A DNA stretch of 64,000 bases from Xanthomonas nasturtii (GCF_001660815.1 NZ_LYMI01000012.1:62001-126000), one strand, 5' to 3'; counted from the stretch's first letter, positions 26,452-36,384 are shown. Program-made: numbers and translations. The notes: generated by a model not told the origin, from the sequence alone.

Positions 26452-26863
26452 GCGGCAGCGCTCCGTGCTCGGCGTGGGCGGGTTGGGGGGTGTCGGCGTC
26501 TTCGCTGTGTTCGATGACGATGCGTCCGTCGGCCTGGCGGGTCGCTGTCAGCGAACTCATCTGGGTCGCCGGCAACTTGCGCACCACGGTGCCATTGGGC
26601 AGGCGGCGCTCGGTGGCGCGTGCGGCCGCCTCGGTCTGCGGCACCGAGCTGCGCGCTGCGCCGCGACGGGCTGCGGAGGCGGCGGCCTGCTGATCCAGCG
26701 CCGCGCTCTCGGCGTCGGTCAGCGGGCGCAACTTGCCGGTGGTGGGGTCGATCCCGACCTTTGAACTGCTGGTGGCTGCCTCCTGCGCTGCGGCAATGGC
26801 CGGCAGGCACACAACACACAACACACCGGACAGCATCCATCCGGGCTTGCGAAAGCTCATCAT
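26444..26863 (-). CDS. Small secreted protein coupled to the PA-domain protease
   Basis: Exported protein of 139 residues that I do not recognise. ATG 26863 is preceded on its strand by AAGGAA about 10 bases away. A signal peptide (SGVLCVVCLPAIAAAQ) leads to a mature part with TGKLRPLTDAESAALDQ, an Ala/Arg-rich stretch and TVVRKLPATQMSSLTATRQADGRIVIEHSEDAD. The stop lies 8 bp inside the protease gene, so the two are translationally coupled. Proteins with this pattern occur next to PA-domain proteases in related genomes as far as I recall; an inhibitor or chaperone role is possible but unproven. Confidence 0.75.
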   Translation of the reverse strand: MMSFRKPGWMLSGVLCVVCLPAIAAAQEAATSSSKVGIDPTTGKLRPLTDAESAALDQQAAASAARRGAARSSVPQTEAAARATERRLPNGTVVRKLPATQMSSLTATRQADGRIVIEHSEDADTPQPAHAEHGALPHE

Positions 26864-27328
26864 CGTTGGGGTTTCCTTGGGTCCAACAGGGGAAAAAACG
26901 CCGTGCTGACACCGGCGCTCGGGAGAATCCTTCCGTTCCATTCTGTTCATGACTGAATCATGAATACGTGACGTGTGTCAATCTTTTGACACGTCAGCCG
27001 ATAAATGCGAAGCGGTAGCCTGAAAAAGTCATCGACTGACTTGTGGTTTGAGATTTTCTTGGAATGACCCGTTGGGATGGCCCGGAATCAGTCAGATTTT
27101 TGGCGCACAGGCACAGGCACAGGCCCGCTCCTGGTCATGCCATGACAAGGTCCGTAGCTAGCCCCGCCGAGCAGCCCGCTGCTTCAGAAAGGCCGATGGT
27201 CCAGCAGGCGCCAACTGCACTCTCTTCTCCCGCCGGGAGAAGGTGCCGCGAAGGGGCGGATGAGGGTACGGGCGCCGTCTACAGGGGCATGTCCTACCGA
27301 CTTGCTTTTCCTGGCGTCGCCCAGTTCC
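26864..27328. other. Gene-free stretch with an inverted repeat and a dispersed-repeat-like segment
   Basis: About 465 bp without a supportable gene. It holds the leader of the minus-strand protease pair and the 26969-26996 inverted repeat. Around 27221-27285 is a segment beginning CTCTTCTCCCGCCGGGAG and continuing with GGGCGGATGAGGGTACGGG, of a kind I recall as frequent between genes in Xanthomonas. A related AAGGGCGGATG stretch recurs at about 43045. The short open frames here look like noise. Confidence 0.5.
26969..26996 (-). promoter_or_regulatory. Inverted repeat TGACGTGTGTCAA/TTGACACGTCA (candidate operator)
   Basis: TGACGTGT(gt)CAA and TTGACACGTCA form a near-perfect dyad about 110-130 bp upstream of the minus-strand start at 26863. 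Read on the minus strand, a TTGACA that could serve as a -35 element falls within the dyad. No good -10 is visible, so the promoter reading is weak, but the dyad itself is striking in this otherwise plain stretch. Confidence 0.45.
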
Positions 27329-27580
27329 GCTCGCCAGAAGGGAACGCCGTATCTGGAGCTGGGACTCGACAATCCTGCGCTGGATGACGCCGCACTCCTC
27401 AGCGCGATGCTCGCGCACCCCATCCTGATCAATCGCCGGTTCGTGCGGACGCCGCTGGGTACGCGCCTGTGCCGGCCATCCGAGCAAGTGCGCGAGCTGT
27501 TGCCTCCGGCCACCCGCGCGTTCGTCAAGGAGGACGGCGAACCCGTGCTGGACGAGACCGGTCAGCGCATCGGTGCCTGA
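27329..27580 (+). pseudogene. arsC: 3' remnant of an ArsC-type arsenate reductase gene
   Basis: The frame encodes a C-terminal ArsC fragment: ARQKGTPYLELGLDNPALDD, then LLSAMLAHPILINRRFVRTP and LGTRLCRPSEQVRELLPP, ending TKEDGE-like (VKEDGEPVLDETGQRIGA). The catalytic Cys and the N-terminal thioredoxin-like half are missing. Immediately upstream the frame is filled by a segment resembling a dispersed intergenic repeat, which suggests the 5' part was lost or replaced. ArsC is normally about 115-140 residues; about 83 remain. A fused short product starting at about 27260 is possible but would lack the active site. Confidence 0.72.
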
Positions 27581-27755
27581 GCGCCGCAGCCATCGCTAAA
27601 GCGACTGCTTGAGCACAGGCCGGTGCGGCCGGTGCCAGGACGCGCTATGTCGCATTTTTGCACTCGGGTGAACGCCGCCCACATCTGCCTGGCAGCCGCT
27701 CGCTAGCAGGTGTTGGCCGTTCTAAGATCGCCGTATCGTTTTGAGGAGCACCGAC

Positions 27756-28271
27756 ATGATTCGTGAAATTATCCGCATGGGCGACAAGCGCTTGCTGCGT
27801 GTGGCGCCGCCGGTGACCAATCTGGGCAGCGCCGAGTTGCACACGCTGGTGACCGATATGTTCGAAACCATGGACGATGCGCGTGGTGTCGGCCTGGCAG
27901 CCCCGCAGATCGCGGTGGATCTGCAACTGATGGTGTTCGGTTTCGAAGCCAGCGAGCGCTATCCCGAAGCACCCGCAGTGCCGCGCACGGCGCTGGCCAA
28001 CGCGCAGATCGAACCGCTGTCAGACGAGATGGAAAACGGCTGGGAAGGCTGCCTGTCGATTCCCGGCCTGCGCGCAGTCATCCCGCGCTATCGCTACATT
28101 CGCTACCGCGGCTTTGCCCCCGACGGCAGCCCGATCGAGCGCGACGCCGAAGGCTTTCATGCCCGCGTGGTGCAACACGAATACGACCATCTGGTCGGCC
28201 GCCTGTATCCCTCGCGCATCGAAAACTTCGACACCTTCGGCTTCGAAGACGTGCTGTCCTACGACCTGTAG
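27756..28271 (+). CDS. def: Peptide deformylase
   Basis: Cytoplasmic iron/zinc enzyme (171 residues) that removes the N-formyl group from new proteins. All three motifs are present: GVGLAAPQI (about 48-56), EGCLSIPG with the metal-binding Cys, and QHEYDHLVG with the two metal-binding His and catalytic Glu. ATG 27756 is preceded by GAGGAGC at about 27743-27749. A TTG start at 27741 is disfavoured because it overlaps that site. It has no fmt neighbour here, so it is probably the stand-alone copy of two that many xanthomonads carry. Confidence 0.96.
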   Translation: MIREIIRMGDKRLLRVAPPVTNLGSAELHTLVTDMFETMDDARGVGLAAPQIAVDLQLMVFGFEASERYPEAPAVPRTALANAQIEPLSDEMENGWEGCLSIPGLRAVIPRYRYIRYRGFAPDGSPIERDAEGFHARVVQHEYDHLVGRLYPSRIENFDTFGFEDVLSYDL

Positions 28272-28925
28272 CACTGCTCTCAACCGGCAAGCAGCGACGC
28301 GCTGTCTTCGCTCTTCAACAAAACCACCAGCCAACTATCTGGTGCGGTGTCCTTCCCGATTGCGGGACCGTTGGCGGCATGGATGCCGCCACCGAGCCTC
28401 CAGGGACGGATTCATGGCGTGTCCCGCGAGCGGTGAGGGCACCGCACGCTCAGCCACCTCAGCGTTGAGCAGTCAAAACAACGCAAGTAATCGGGGGTAA
28501 GCGTCTGAACGGAGGGATTCTGATAAGCGACTAAAGCAGGCCAGCCCCCAGGTCGCAGCAAACGTCGTAAAGATGGCAGGGCACGGGTCTCTGCACCCTG
28601 CCAACGCCACCTGATCCCAACGAACATCGGCTTTGATCCAGGAACAACAACTTCGCCGCTCACCCGCACTGGGTGATTTATGCGGAATTTACGCGGCGGC
28701 CACTGCGGGTCCATAGCGACTTTACGCGGCACGGGCGGAGACTGCGCAGGTTGGCGGAGCGGTTCCGCCGTGGACGATCCCGATGCATCCCTTGACCTGT
28801 CTGCTCCATCGGCGCTGCGCGCACGGTGCGGCAGCGCTTTGCCTGGTTGGCACGCACATGCTGCCAGCGCCATTGCACATCGCATCCATCGCGCCGCCTT
28901 GTGCGCGTCTTGGGGAGTAGCCGAC
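28272..28925. other. Intergenic region before kdpF, 654 bp
   Basis: This stretch should contain the kdp promoter, but I see no clear KdpE box, and the DNA is GC-rich. The segment 28338-28450 has several short inverted repeats (for example TGGCGGCATGGATGCCGCCA, and GGTGCGGTG with the distant CACCGCACG), resembling a dispersed Xanthomonas intergenic repeat as far as I recall. No reading frame with family likeness was found. Confidence 0.5.
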
Positions 28926-29018
28926 ATGCCTGCCTGGTTGTCCCTGTTGTGCGGCGTGGCCGTACTCGTTGCTGCTGCGTACCTGTTGTACGTGGTGCTG
29001 CGGCCCGAAGACTTCTGA
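28926..29018 (+). CDS. kdpF: KdpF small subunit of the K+-transporting ATPase
   Basis: A 30-residue single-helix protein (MPAWLSLLCGVAVLVAAAYL, ending VVLRPEDF) of the KdpF type, which stabilises the KdpABC complex in the inner membrane. The ending LRPEDF matches KdpF proteins, and the gene lies 15 bp before kdpA. The reading frame is open upstream, but only this part has family character; ATG 28926 is chosen for that reason. Confidence 0.88.
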   Translation: MPAWLSLLCGVAVLVAAAYLLYVVLRPEDF

Positions 29019-29033
29019 TGCGAGTGCGCTCCA

Positions 29034-30848
29034 ATGACTGAAACGTTTCTTGTCTACGCGCTGGCGATCGTGCTGGCGTGGCCCCTGGGCCGCTATCTTG
29101 CCGCGGTGATGCGCGGTGCCCCGATGCGCGGCGATGCGCTATTTGGCTGGATCGAGCGGCCGTTGTATGCCTTGCTCGGAACGCGCCCGCAGCAGGGCAT
29201 GTCGTGGCGCGGTTACAGCGTGGCTTTCCTGCTCAGCAATCTGGTCGTCGGCGTACTGACCTGGGTGGTGTTCATGACCCAGGCCTGGCTGCCGTTCAAC
29301 CCGGACGGCATTGCGAACATGCGCTGGGACACTGCGCTGCACACCATGGTGTCGTTCGTCACCAACACCAATCAGCAGCATTATTCCGGTCAGGCGCAGC
29401 TGTCGTATCTGGCACAGATGACCGGCATCGTCGGTCTGCAGGTGGTGACACCGATGATGGGGTTGGCGTTGGCAGTGGCGACGCTGCGCGCCTTGTTCGG
29501 TGGGCGCGCCGCCGCACACGTATCCGATACCGCACTGGCATCGGACGCGACGGCGAGCGCCCGCGCAGAGACGGCCGGGCCGGACGATTCGGAGACGGCA
29601 CTGCTGCGCAATGGAGGGCAACAGCCAGGTTCCAGCGCGGAGGCACTCCCCGAAGCAGACGTCGGCAATTACTGGGCAGATGTGATCCGCGCCAGCGTGC
29701 GCGTGTTGTTGCCGCTGTGCCTGCTGTGGACGGTGTTGCTCGGCTGGCAAGGCGTGCCATCCACATTGCAGGGCGCGGCAACGGCAGCGCCGTTGGATGG
29801 TAGTGCCGGCATGGCCAAGCAGACCATTCCGGTGGGCCCGGTGGCGGCAATGGTGGCGGTGAAACAGCTCGGCACCAACGGCGGTGGCTGGTATGGCCCC
29901 AACAGTTCGGTGGCGCTGGAAAACCCCACGCCGTTGAGCAATCTGCTCGAAACGCTCGCATTGGTATTGCTGCCGATGAGCGTGGTGTTCATGGTCGGCT
30001 ATCTGGCCGGGCGCAAGCGCCTCACCGCGTTGGTATTCGGCACCATGCTGACGATGTCGGCCGCGTCCACCGCGTTGTTGCTGTGGTCTGAAGCACATTC
30101 GGCCAGTGCGGGCTCTCCAGCGCTGATGGAAGGCAAGGAAGTGCGCATCGGTGCGGATGCCTCGGCGTTGTGGGCGGCGTTGACCACGCAGACCTCCAAC
30201 GGCTCGGTCAATGCGATGCACGATTCGTTGGCGCCGTTGAGCGGCCTGGTCACGTTGGTCGACATGCTGATCAACGCCATCTGGGGCGGCATCGGCTGCG
30301 GCTTGCAGCAGTTCGTGGTGTATCTGTTGCTGAGCGTGTTTCTGGCCGGGTTGATGACCGGACGCACGCCGGAATTGTTCGGCCGCAAGATCGAAGCGCG
30401 CGAAGTGCAGCTGCTGGCGCTATTGATCCTGCTGCAGCCGCTGGTGGTGCTGGGCTTCACCGCAGTGGCGCTGGCAGTGCCGGCATTTACTGCCAATTCC
30501 AATCCTGGTTTTCATGGCATCAGCCAGGTGTTCTACGAGTACACCTCGGCCTTTGCCAACAACGGGTCGGGCTTCGAAGGCCTGGGCGATGCCACGTACT
30601 GGTGGAATCTGAGCTGCTCGGCGGTGTTGGCGCTGGGTCGGTATCCGGCGTTGATCCTGCCGCTGATGGTGGCCGCGCGCATGGCAGTGAAGCGGCGTGC
30701 GCCGGAGTCGGCCGGCAGCCTGCAGGTCGAAACGCCCACCTTTGCGCTGACCCTGATGGCGATCGTGCTGGTGCTGACCGTGCTGCAGTTCATGCCGGCA
30801 CTGGTGCTGGGTCCTATCGCTGAACACCTCGCCCTGGCGGCGTCCTGA
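29034..30848 (+). CDS. kdpA: Potassium-transporting ATPase subunit A
   Basis: KdpA (604 residues) is the K+-channel-like subunit of the high-affinity KdpFABC pump. It has about 10 helices and the four selectivity-filter-like loops: NTNQQHYSGQ, GTNGGGWYGPNS, QTSNGSVNAM and FANNGSGFEGL. A somewhat Asp/Glu- and Ala-rich loop at about residues 160-215 (SDTALASDATASARAET) is longer than in E. coli, whose protein is 557 residues. kdpB follows after 12 bp. Confidence 0.97.
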   Translation: MTETFLVYALAIVLAWPLGRYLAAVMRGAPMRGDALFGWIERPLYALLGTRPQQGMSWRGYSVAFLLSNLVVGVLTWVVFMTQAWLPFNPDGIANMRWDTALHTMVSFVTNTNQQHYSGQAQLSYLAQMTGIVGLQVVTPMMGLALAVATLRALFGGRAAAHVSDTALASDATASARAETAGPDDSETALLRNGGQQPGSSAEALPEADVGNYWADVIRASVRVLLPLCLLWTVLLGWQGVPSTLQGAATAAPLDGSAGMAKQTIPVGPVAAMVAVKQLGTNGGGWYGPNSSVALENPTPLSNLLETLALVLLPMSVVFMVGYLAGRKRLTALVFGTMLTMSAASTALLLWSEAHSASAGSPALMEGKEVRIGADASALWAALTTQTSNGSVNAMHDSLAPLSGLVTLVDMLINAIWGGIGCGLQQFVVYLLLSVFLAGLMTGRTPELFGRKIEAREVQLLALLILLQPLVVLGFTAVALAVPAFTANSNPGFHGISQVFYEYTSAFANNGSGFEGLGDATYWWNLSCSAVLALGRYPALILPLMVAARMAVKRRAPESAGSLQVETPTFALTLMAIVLVLTVLQFMPALVLGPIAEHLALAAS

Positions 30849-30860
30849 GAGTTTTGAGCA

Positions 30861-32960
30861 ATGTCTACGATCGATACGACTGAAAAACGCGAGCGCGGCG
30901 ACGCAGCGTTGTTCGATGCCGCCGTGCTGGTTGCGGCGATGCGTGCCGCCTTCGGCAAGTTGGCGCCGCGGCATCTGCTGCGCAGCCCGGTGATGGCGGT
31001 GGTGATGGGTGGCACGGTGCTGGCGGCGGTGATCACCGCCAGCGGGCATGGCAATGCAGGCTTCGGTTGGACGGTGACGGCGATCCTGTTCGTCACGGTG
31101 TTGTTCGGCAATTTCGCCGAGGCCATTGCAGAGGCGCGTGGTCGCGGCCAGGCCGCCTCACTGCGGCGTGCGCGCAAGGACCTGGTGGCACGCCGGGTGG
31201 AAACCGCACTTGGCGGCCGCGAGACCTGCGTGCCAGCGGCGGAGTTGCGTCCGGGCGATTACGTGATGGTGTCCGAAGGCGAATTCGTGCCGGCCGATGG
31301 CGAGATCGTGCGTGGCGTTGCAACGATCAACGAAGCGGCGGTGACCGGTGAATCGGCACCGGTGCTGCGCGAGGCCGGCACCGACCGCAGCGGCGTGATC
31401 GGTGGCACGCGCGTGCTCTCCGACGAGATCGTGTTCAAGGTCACTGCCGAGCCGGGGCATAGTTTCCTGGATCGCATGATTGCGTTGGTGGAGGGCGCCA
31501 ACCGGCAGAAGACGCCGAACGAAATCGCGCTGACCTTGTTGCTGGCCGCGATGACGCTGACCTTCCTGATCGTGGTGGCCTCGTTGCCGGCGATTGCGGG
31601 GTTTGTCGGCGTCACGCTGGATCCGTTGCTGCTGATCGCGCTGCTGGTGTGCCTGATCCCCACCACCATTGGCGGCTTGTTGCCGGCGATCGGCATTGCC
31701 GGCATGAACCGCGCGCTGTCGGCCAATGTGCTGGCCAAATCCGGCAAGGCGGTGGAAGTGGCCGGCGACGTGGACGTGTTGCTGCTCGACAAGACCGGCA
31801 CCATCACCTACGGCGATCGGCAGGCCACTGCGTTTCATCCGCTGGCCGGCATCGACCGTGCGCAACTGCGCGATGCGGCGATGCTGGCCTCGCTGGCCGA
31901 TCCGACGCCGGAAGGGAAATCCATCGTCAAGCTGGCGCGTCAACAAGGCGCGGTGGTGGTGGAGCCGGAGGCGCCATTGGATGCGGATCCCTCCACAACA
32001 GACCGCACATCCATGCGCGGGGTCCCTCATTACATCGCCTTCACTGCGCAGACGCGCATGTCCGGTGTGGATCTTGCCGGGCGCAGTATCCGCAAGGGCG
32101 CCGGCGATGCGATCGTGGCGTATGTGCAGGGCATGGGCGCGACGGTGTCGCCGGAATTGCAGGGGCGTATCGAAGAAGTCGCGCGTGGCGGTGCCACACC
32201 GCTGGTGGTGGCCGAAGGCCGGCATGTACTCGGTGTGGTCGAACTGAGCGATGTGGTCAAGCAAGGCATCAAGGAAAAGTTCGCGCAGCTGCGCGCGATG
32301 GGCATCAAGACGGTGATGATCACCGGCGACAACCCGCTCACCGCCGCCGCCATTGCCGCCGAAGCCGGTGTGGACGACTACATCGCCCAGGCACGCCCGG
32401 AAGACAAGCTCGCGCGCATCCGCGCCGAGCAGGCCGGTGGGCGGTTGGTGGCGATGGTTGGCGACGGCACCAACGATGCCCCGGCGCTTGCCCAGGCCGA
32501 TGTGGGCCTGGCGATGAACTCCGGCACGCAGGCGGCCAAGGAGGCCGGCAACATGGTCGACCTGGATTCGGATCCGGCCAAGCTGCTGGCGGTGGTCGAA
32601 GTGGGCAAGCAGCAGCTGATCACGCGCGGCGCGTTGACCACGTTCTCGCTGGCCAACGACGTGTCCAAGTATTTCGCGATCCTGCCGGCGCTGTTTGCCG
32701 CAGCGATTCCATCGATGGCGGCGCTCAATGTCATGCAGTTATCCAACCCGCGGCATGCGGTGCTGGCGGCATTGATCTTCAATGCATTGATCATCCCGGC
32801 GTTGATTCCGCTGGCCTTGCGCGGCGTGCGCTTTCGTCCGTCCAGCGCCACCGCGCTGTTGCGCCGGAACATGCTGATCTACGGCGTGGGCGGCGTGCTG
32901 CTGCCGTTCGCTGCGATCAAGGTGATCGATCTGGCGCTGGTCGCTGCTTTCGGCGCCTGA
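30861..32960 (+). CDS. kdpB: Potassium-transporting ATPase ATP-binding subunit B
   Basis: P-type ATPase subunit (699 residues) that energises K+ uptake. The phosphorylated Asp is Asp310 in [12 protein letters not shown], and the actuator motif is VTGESAPVL. The nucleotide-binding and hinge motifs KGAGDAIV and [18 protein letters not shown] are intact. A short loop at about 380-393 ([12 protein letters not shown]) precedes [12 protein letters not shown] and is longer than usual in the N domain. kdpC begins 40 bp downstream. Confidence 0.97.
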   Translation: MSTIDTTEKRERGDAALFDAAVLVAAMRAAFGKLAPRHLLRSPVMAVVMGGTVLAAVITASGHGNAGFGWTVTAILFVTVLFGNFAEAIAEARGRGQAASLRRARKDLVARRVETALGGRETCVPAAELRPGDYVMVSEGEFVPADGEIVRGVATINEAAVTGESAPVLREAGTDRSGVIGGTRVLSDEIVFKVTAEPGHSFLDRMIALVEGANRQKTPNEIALTLLLAAMTLTFLIVVASLPAIAGFVGVTLDPLLLIALLVCLIPTTIGGLLPAIGIAGMNRALSANVLAKSGKAVEVAGDVDVLLLDKTGTITYGDRQATAFHPLAGIDRAQLRDAAMLASLADPTPEGKSIVKLARQQGAVVVEPEAPLDADPSTTDRTSMRGVPHYIAFTAQTRMSGVDLAGRSIRKGAGDAIVAYVQGMGATVSPELQGRIEEVARGGATPLVVAEGRHVLGVVELSDVVKQGIKEKFAQLRAMGIKTVMITGDNPLTAAAIAAEAGVDDYIAQARPEDKLARIRAEQAGGRLVAMVGDGTNDAPALAQADVGLAMNSGTQAAKEAGNMVDLDSDPAKLLAVVEVGKQQLITRGALTTFSLANDVSKYFAILPALFAAAIPSMAALNVMQLSNPRHAVLAALIFNALIIPALIPLALRGVRFRPSSATALLRRNMLIYGVGGVLLPFAAIKVIDLALVAAFGA

Positions 32961-33000
32961 GTTGCGTGTGATGCACCTTTCTACTTCCAGGAATCTGTCC

Positions 33001-33630
33001 ATGTCTTCTTCCTTGCCGTTACGCGACGACGGCGCTCTGCGCGGTTCACTGATGCTCGCTGTGTTCATCCTGTTCGGGCTGGGCCTGGCCTACTCGCTGA
33101 TCGCCACCGGCATCACCGGTGCGCTGTTTCCCGAGCAGGCGCACGGCTCGCTGCTGCGCGTCGATACGCGCGTGATCGGCTCGGCGCTGGTTGCCCAGCC
33201 GTTTGCCGATGCGCGCTATTTCCAGCCGCGTCCGTCGGCTGCCAAGTACGACCTCACTGCGGCGGCCGGCAGCAATCAGGCGCGTTCCAATCCTGATTTG
33301 CAGGCACGTATCGCTGCCACGCGTGCGCAAGTGGCCGCACGCGACGGCATCGCGCCGGAGACAGTGCCAGGCGAACTGCTGACCCAATCCGGCAGCGGTC
33401 TGGACCCGCACCTGAGCCCGGCCGGCGCGCAGGTGCAGATCCGCCGCGTGGCCGCCGCACGCGGCTGGCCCGAGCAGCGCGTTGCCGCACTGGTGCAGGC
33501 GGCGACCGAGGCGCCACAGTTCGGTTTGCTTGGGCTGCCGCGGGTGAATGTATTGGCCTTGAATCTGGCGTTGGATAAGGCCGGGACCGGGGACCCGGGA
33601 CAGGGGACCCGGGAACAGCAACAGCAATAG
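33001..33630 (+). CDS. kdpC: Potassium-transporting ATPase subunit C
   Basis: KdpC (209 residues) is the single-span periplasmic accessory subunit that increases the pump's apparent affinity. ATG 33001 has CCAGGAA upstream; the frame start at 32962 is not favoured. It has one N-terminal helix (LMLAVFILFGLGLAYSLIAT) and family motifs FQPRPSAAKYD, SGSGLDPHLSPAGAQ, and VNVLALNLALDKAG. The last 15 or so residues (GTGDPGQGTREQQQQ) are encoded by the left arm and core of a palindromic repeat element that overlaps the gene end, so they are probably not part of the ancestral protein. Confidence 0.95.
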   Translation: MSSSLPLRDDGALRGSLMLAVFILFGLGLAYSLIATGITGALFPEQAHGSLLRVDTRVIGSALVAQPFADARYFQPRPSAAKYDLTAAAGSNQARSNPDLQARIAATRAQVAARDGIAPETVPGELLTQSGSGLDPHLSPAGAQVQIRRVAAARGWPEQRVAALVQAATEAPQFGLLGLPRVNVLALNLALDKAGTGDPGQGTREQQQQ

Positions 33631-33690
33631 CAGCAGTAATTCTGCGGCATTGCGCGGTAGGCTCTCCCGGGTCCCGGGTCCCGGGTCCCG
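33583..33690. repeat. Palindromic heptamer-arm element overlapping the kdpC end
   Basis: The left arm at about 33583-33613 holds GGGACCG/GGGACCC-type units. The core begins GGGAACAGCAACAGC and ends GGCTCTCC. The right arm at 33666-33690 is CCCGGGT repeats (GGTCCC units). The arms can pair over 20 or more bases. The left arm encodes the KdpC tail, and the right arm lies in the leader of kdpD, 34 bp before its start, so the hairpin could affect read-through between the transport and sensor genes. Confidence 0.85.
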
Positions 33691-33723
33691 ATTTTCCCGT
33701 CCCTACTCCTAATCCCCACCCAG

Positions 33724-36384
33724 ATGTCCGACGCCCGCACCCAGCAAGCCGACGCCTTGATCGGCGAATTACAGCGCGAACACGGCGGGCGCCTGACGGT
33801 GTTCCTGGGCGCAGCCCCCGGCGTTGGCAAGACCTACGCCATGTTGTCGCGGGCGCGCGAGCGCCTGCGCCAGGGCATGGACGTGGTGGCCGGCGTGATC
33901 GAAACGCACGGGCGCAGCGAAACCGCGGCGCTGCTGGAGGGCTTGCCGCTGCTGCCGCGCGCGCGGGTGAGCTACCGGGGCCGCCTGCTGGAAGAACTCG
34001 ATCTGGATGCAGTGCTGGCGCGCAAGCCACGGTTGGTGTTGATCGACGAGCTGGCGCATCGCAACGTGCCGGGCAGCCGCCACGAGCGGCGCTGGCAGGA
34101 CATCGTGGAATTGCTCGATGCCGGGATCGACGTCTACACCACGGTCAACATCCAGCACCTGGAAAGCCTCAACGACATCGTGCTGCGCATCACCGGCGTG
34201 CGCGTGTCCGAGACCGTGCCCGATGCGGTGTTCGACCGCCTGCGCGACATCGTGCTGGTGGACCTGCCGCCACGCGAACTGATCGAGCGCCTGCAACAAG
34301 GCAAGGTCTATCTGCCCGAGCAGGCCACGCAGGCGCTGCAGGCGTTTTTTTCGCCCTCCAACCTCACCGCATTGCGCGAGCTGGCGATGCAGACCGCCGC
34401 CGACCGTGTCGACAGCGATCTGCGCGACACCCAGGCCGCACGCGGCTTGCCCGGCACCGCGGCGTTGCGGCGCCGCGTGGTGGTGGCCATCGATGGGCGT
34501 GGCAGCTCGGAGTATCTGGTGCGGGTGGCGCGGCGCCTCTCAGAGCGACGCGATGCACCATGGACGGTGGTCACCGTGCAGACCCGCACCGTGACCGACG
34601 CGGCCTGGCAGCTGGAAATCGACCGCGCGTTCGCACTCACGCGCAGGCTCGGTGGCGACACCGCATTGCTGCACGGCGCCAACGTCGCCGATGCCCTGCT
34701 GGATTTCGCCGCGCAAAACGGCATCTCCACCCTGGTGCTGGGGCGCACCCGCGAACGCCCGCTGGCGCGCATGTTCAACCGCACCCTGACCCAGCAACTG
34801 CTGCAACGTGGCGCGCATTACGAACTGGTCATCGTCAGCTCTGCCGATGCGCGCGCACGTGCGCGGCAGCGCTGGCGCAACCCGCGCCAATGGCTGCAGC
34901 GGTATGACCTGGCGTTCGCCGCAATCGCTGCTGCGGGCGCGGTGGCGGTGGCGTGGTTGCTGCAACGCTGGACCGACATCGACGACCTGTCGATGGTGTT
35001 CATCGTGGCAGTGGTGCTGGTGGCGTCGCGCACGCGCATGGCGGCCGCCGTGATCGCCGCGCTGCTGAGTTTTGTCGCCTACAACTTCTTCTTCATCGAA
35101 CCGCGCTTCACCTTGCACATCAGCGCGCGCCAGGGCGTGGTGACGGTGTGCCTGTTCCTGATCGCCGCGCTGGTCGCCGGCCGGCTGGCCTCGCGCCTGC
35201 GCAGCCAGGTGCTGGCCTTGCGCGCGGCCAATGCGCACGCCAACGCCTTGCAGGCGCTGGCCCGCCAGCTCAGCACCGCCGCCGATCTGGGCCAGGTGCT
35301 CGAAGCCGGCCGGCGCGCCCTGGCCACCGCCCTGGATGCCGAGGTCTGGCTGCGCCTGGAACAGCGCGAAAGCGAGGCACCCACCAGCTTCGGTGCGCTC
35401 GATCGCAGCGCGGCGGACTGGACCCAACGCCATGGCCAACCGGCCGGCCGCTTCACCGACACCCTGGCTGGCGCGCAGTGGTGGTGCCTGCCGGTGCGCC
35501 ACGAGCGGGGCACCCTGGGCGTGGCCGCGCTGCGCTTTCGGCAGACCATGCAGCGGCCTGGCCTGGAACAACGCCGCCTGGCCGAAGCGATGGTGGAAGA
35601 CATCGGGCAGGCCGCGTTGCGCACGCGTCTGGTTGCCGATCTGGAAGGCGCGCGCGTCAGCGGCGAAACCGAGCGCTTGCGCTCGGCCTTGCTGTCGTCG
35701 GTCTCGCACGATCTACGCTCGCCGCTGGCCTCGATGATCGGCTCGGCCAGCAGCCTGGCCAGCTACGGCGATGCGATGGATGGGCAGGATCGCCACAGCC
35801 TGCTCGACACCATCCAGCGCGAAGGCGAGCGGCTGGATCGCTATATCCAGAACCTGCTCGACATGACCCGGCTCGGCCACACCGGGCTCACCTTGAATCG
35901 CGACTGGATCGGTGTGGACGAGTTGATCGGCTCGGCCACCCGCCGCCTGCAGCGCTACCAGCCGGAGGTACGCCTGCAACTGGATCTGGCAGCCGAGCTG
36001 CCGGCGATCTGGGTCCACCCGGCGCTGGTCGAACAGGCCATCTTCAACGTGCTGGAGAATGCGGCGAAATTTTCGCCACCCGGTGCGGCAGTCACCGTGC
36101 ACGCGCGCCTGCAGGCCGGCGCCTTGCAGATCGATATCGGCGACCAGGGCCCGGGCATTCCCGAAGACGAGCGTGCGCGCATCTTCGACATGTTCTACAG
36201 CGTGGAGCGCGGCGACCGCGGGCGCAACGGCACCGGGCTGGGCCTTGCCATCTGCCAGGGCATGATCGGCGCGCATGGCGGCAGCGTGGCGGCATTGGCC
36301 GGCGCACATGGTCACGGCACCACCATTCGCATTACGCTGCCGTTGCTCGTTCCCGCCGCGCCACCTCGCCCCGATGCCGACTGA
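33724..36384 (+). CDS. kdpD: Sensor histidine kinase KdpD
   Basis: Membrane sensor kinase (886 residues) that controls kdp expression in response to K+ limitation. The KdpD N-terminal domain has a Walker A motif, GAAPGVGKT (29-37), and LIDELAHRNVPGSRH. A USP-like domain follows at about 250-370, with VVVAIDGRGSSEYLVR. Four membrane helices (DUF4118) lie at about 400-490, then a GAF-like region. The kinase core has SSVSHDLRSPLASM with the phosphorylated His at about 662, an N box (NVLENAAKFSPPG) and GTGLGLAICQGMIGAHGG. The stop overlaps kdpE by 11 bp. Confidence 0.96.
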   Translation: MSDARTQQADALIGELQREHGGRLTVFLGAAPGVGKTYAMLSRARERLRQGMDVVAGVIETHGRSETAALLEGLPLLPRARVSYRGRLLEELDLDAVLARKPRLVLIDELAHRNVPGSRHERRWQDIVELLDAGIDVYTTVNIQHLESLNDIVLRITGVRVSETVPDAVFDRLRDIVLVDLPPRELIERLQQGKVYLPEQATQALQAFFSPSNLTALRELAMQTAADRVDSDLRDTQAARGLPGTAALRRRVVVAIDGRGSSEYLVRVARRLSERRDAPWTVVTVQTRTVTDAAWQLEIDRAFALTRRLGGDTALLHGANVADALLDFAAQNGISTLVLGRTRERPLARMFNRTLTQQLLQRGAHYELVIVSSADARARARQRWRNPRQWLQRYDLAFAAIAAAGAVAVAWLLQRWTDIDDLSMVFIVAVVLVASRTRMAAAVIAALLSFVAYNFFFIEPRFTLHISARQGVVTVCLFLIAALVAGRLASRLRSQVLALRAANAHANALQALARQLSTAADLGQVLEAGRRALATALDAEVWLRLEQRESEAPTSFGALDRSAADWTQRHGQPAGRFTDTLAGAQWWCLPVRHERGTLGVAALRFRQTMQRPGLEQRRLAEAMVEDIGQAALRTRLVADLEGARVSGETERLRSALLSSVSHDLRSPLASMIGSASSLASYGDAMDGQDRHSLLDTIQREGERLDRYIQNLLDMTRLGHTGLTLNRDWIGVDELIGSATRRLQRYQPEVRLQLDLAAELPAIWVHPALVEQAIFNVLENAAKFSPPGAAVTVHARLQAGALQIDIGDQGPGIPEDERARIFDMFYSVERGDRGRNGTGLGLAICQGMIGAHGGSVAALAGAHGHGTTIRITLPLLVPAAPPRPDAD

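Noticed and set aside
28272-28925. KdpE operator
   Set aside because: No T-rich direct repeat of the KdpE type could be identified in this GC-rich leader, so no site is claimed.
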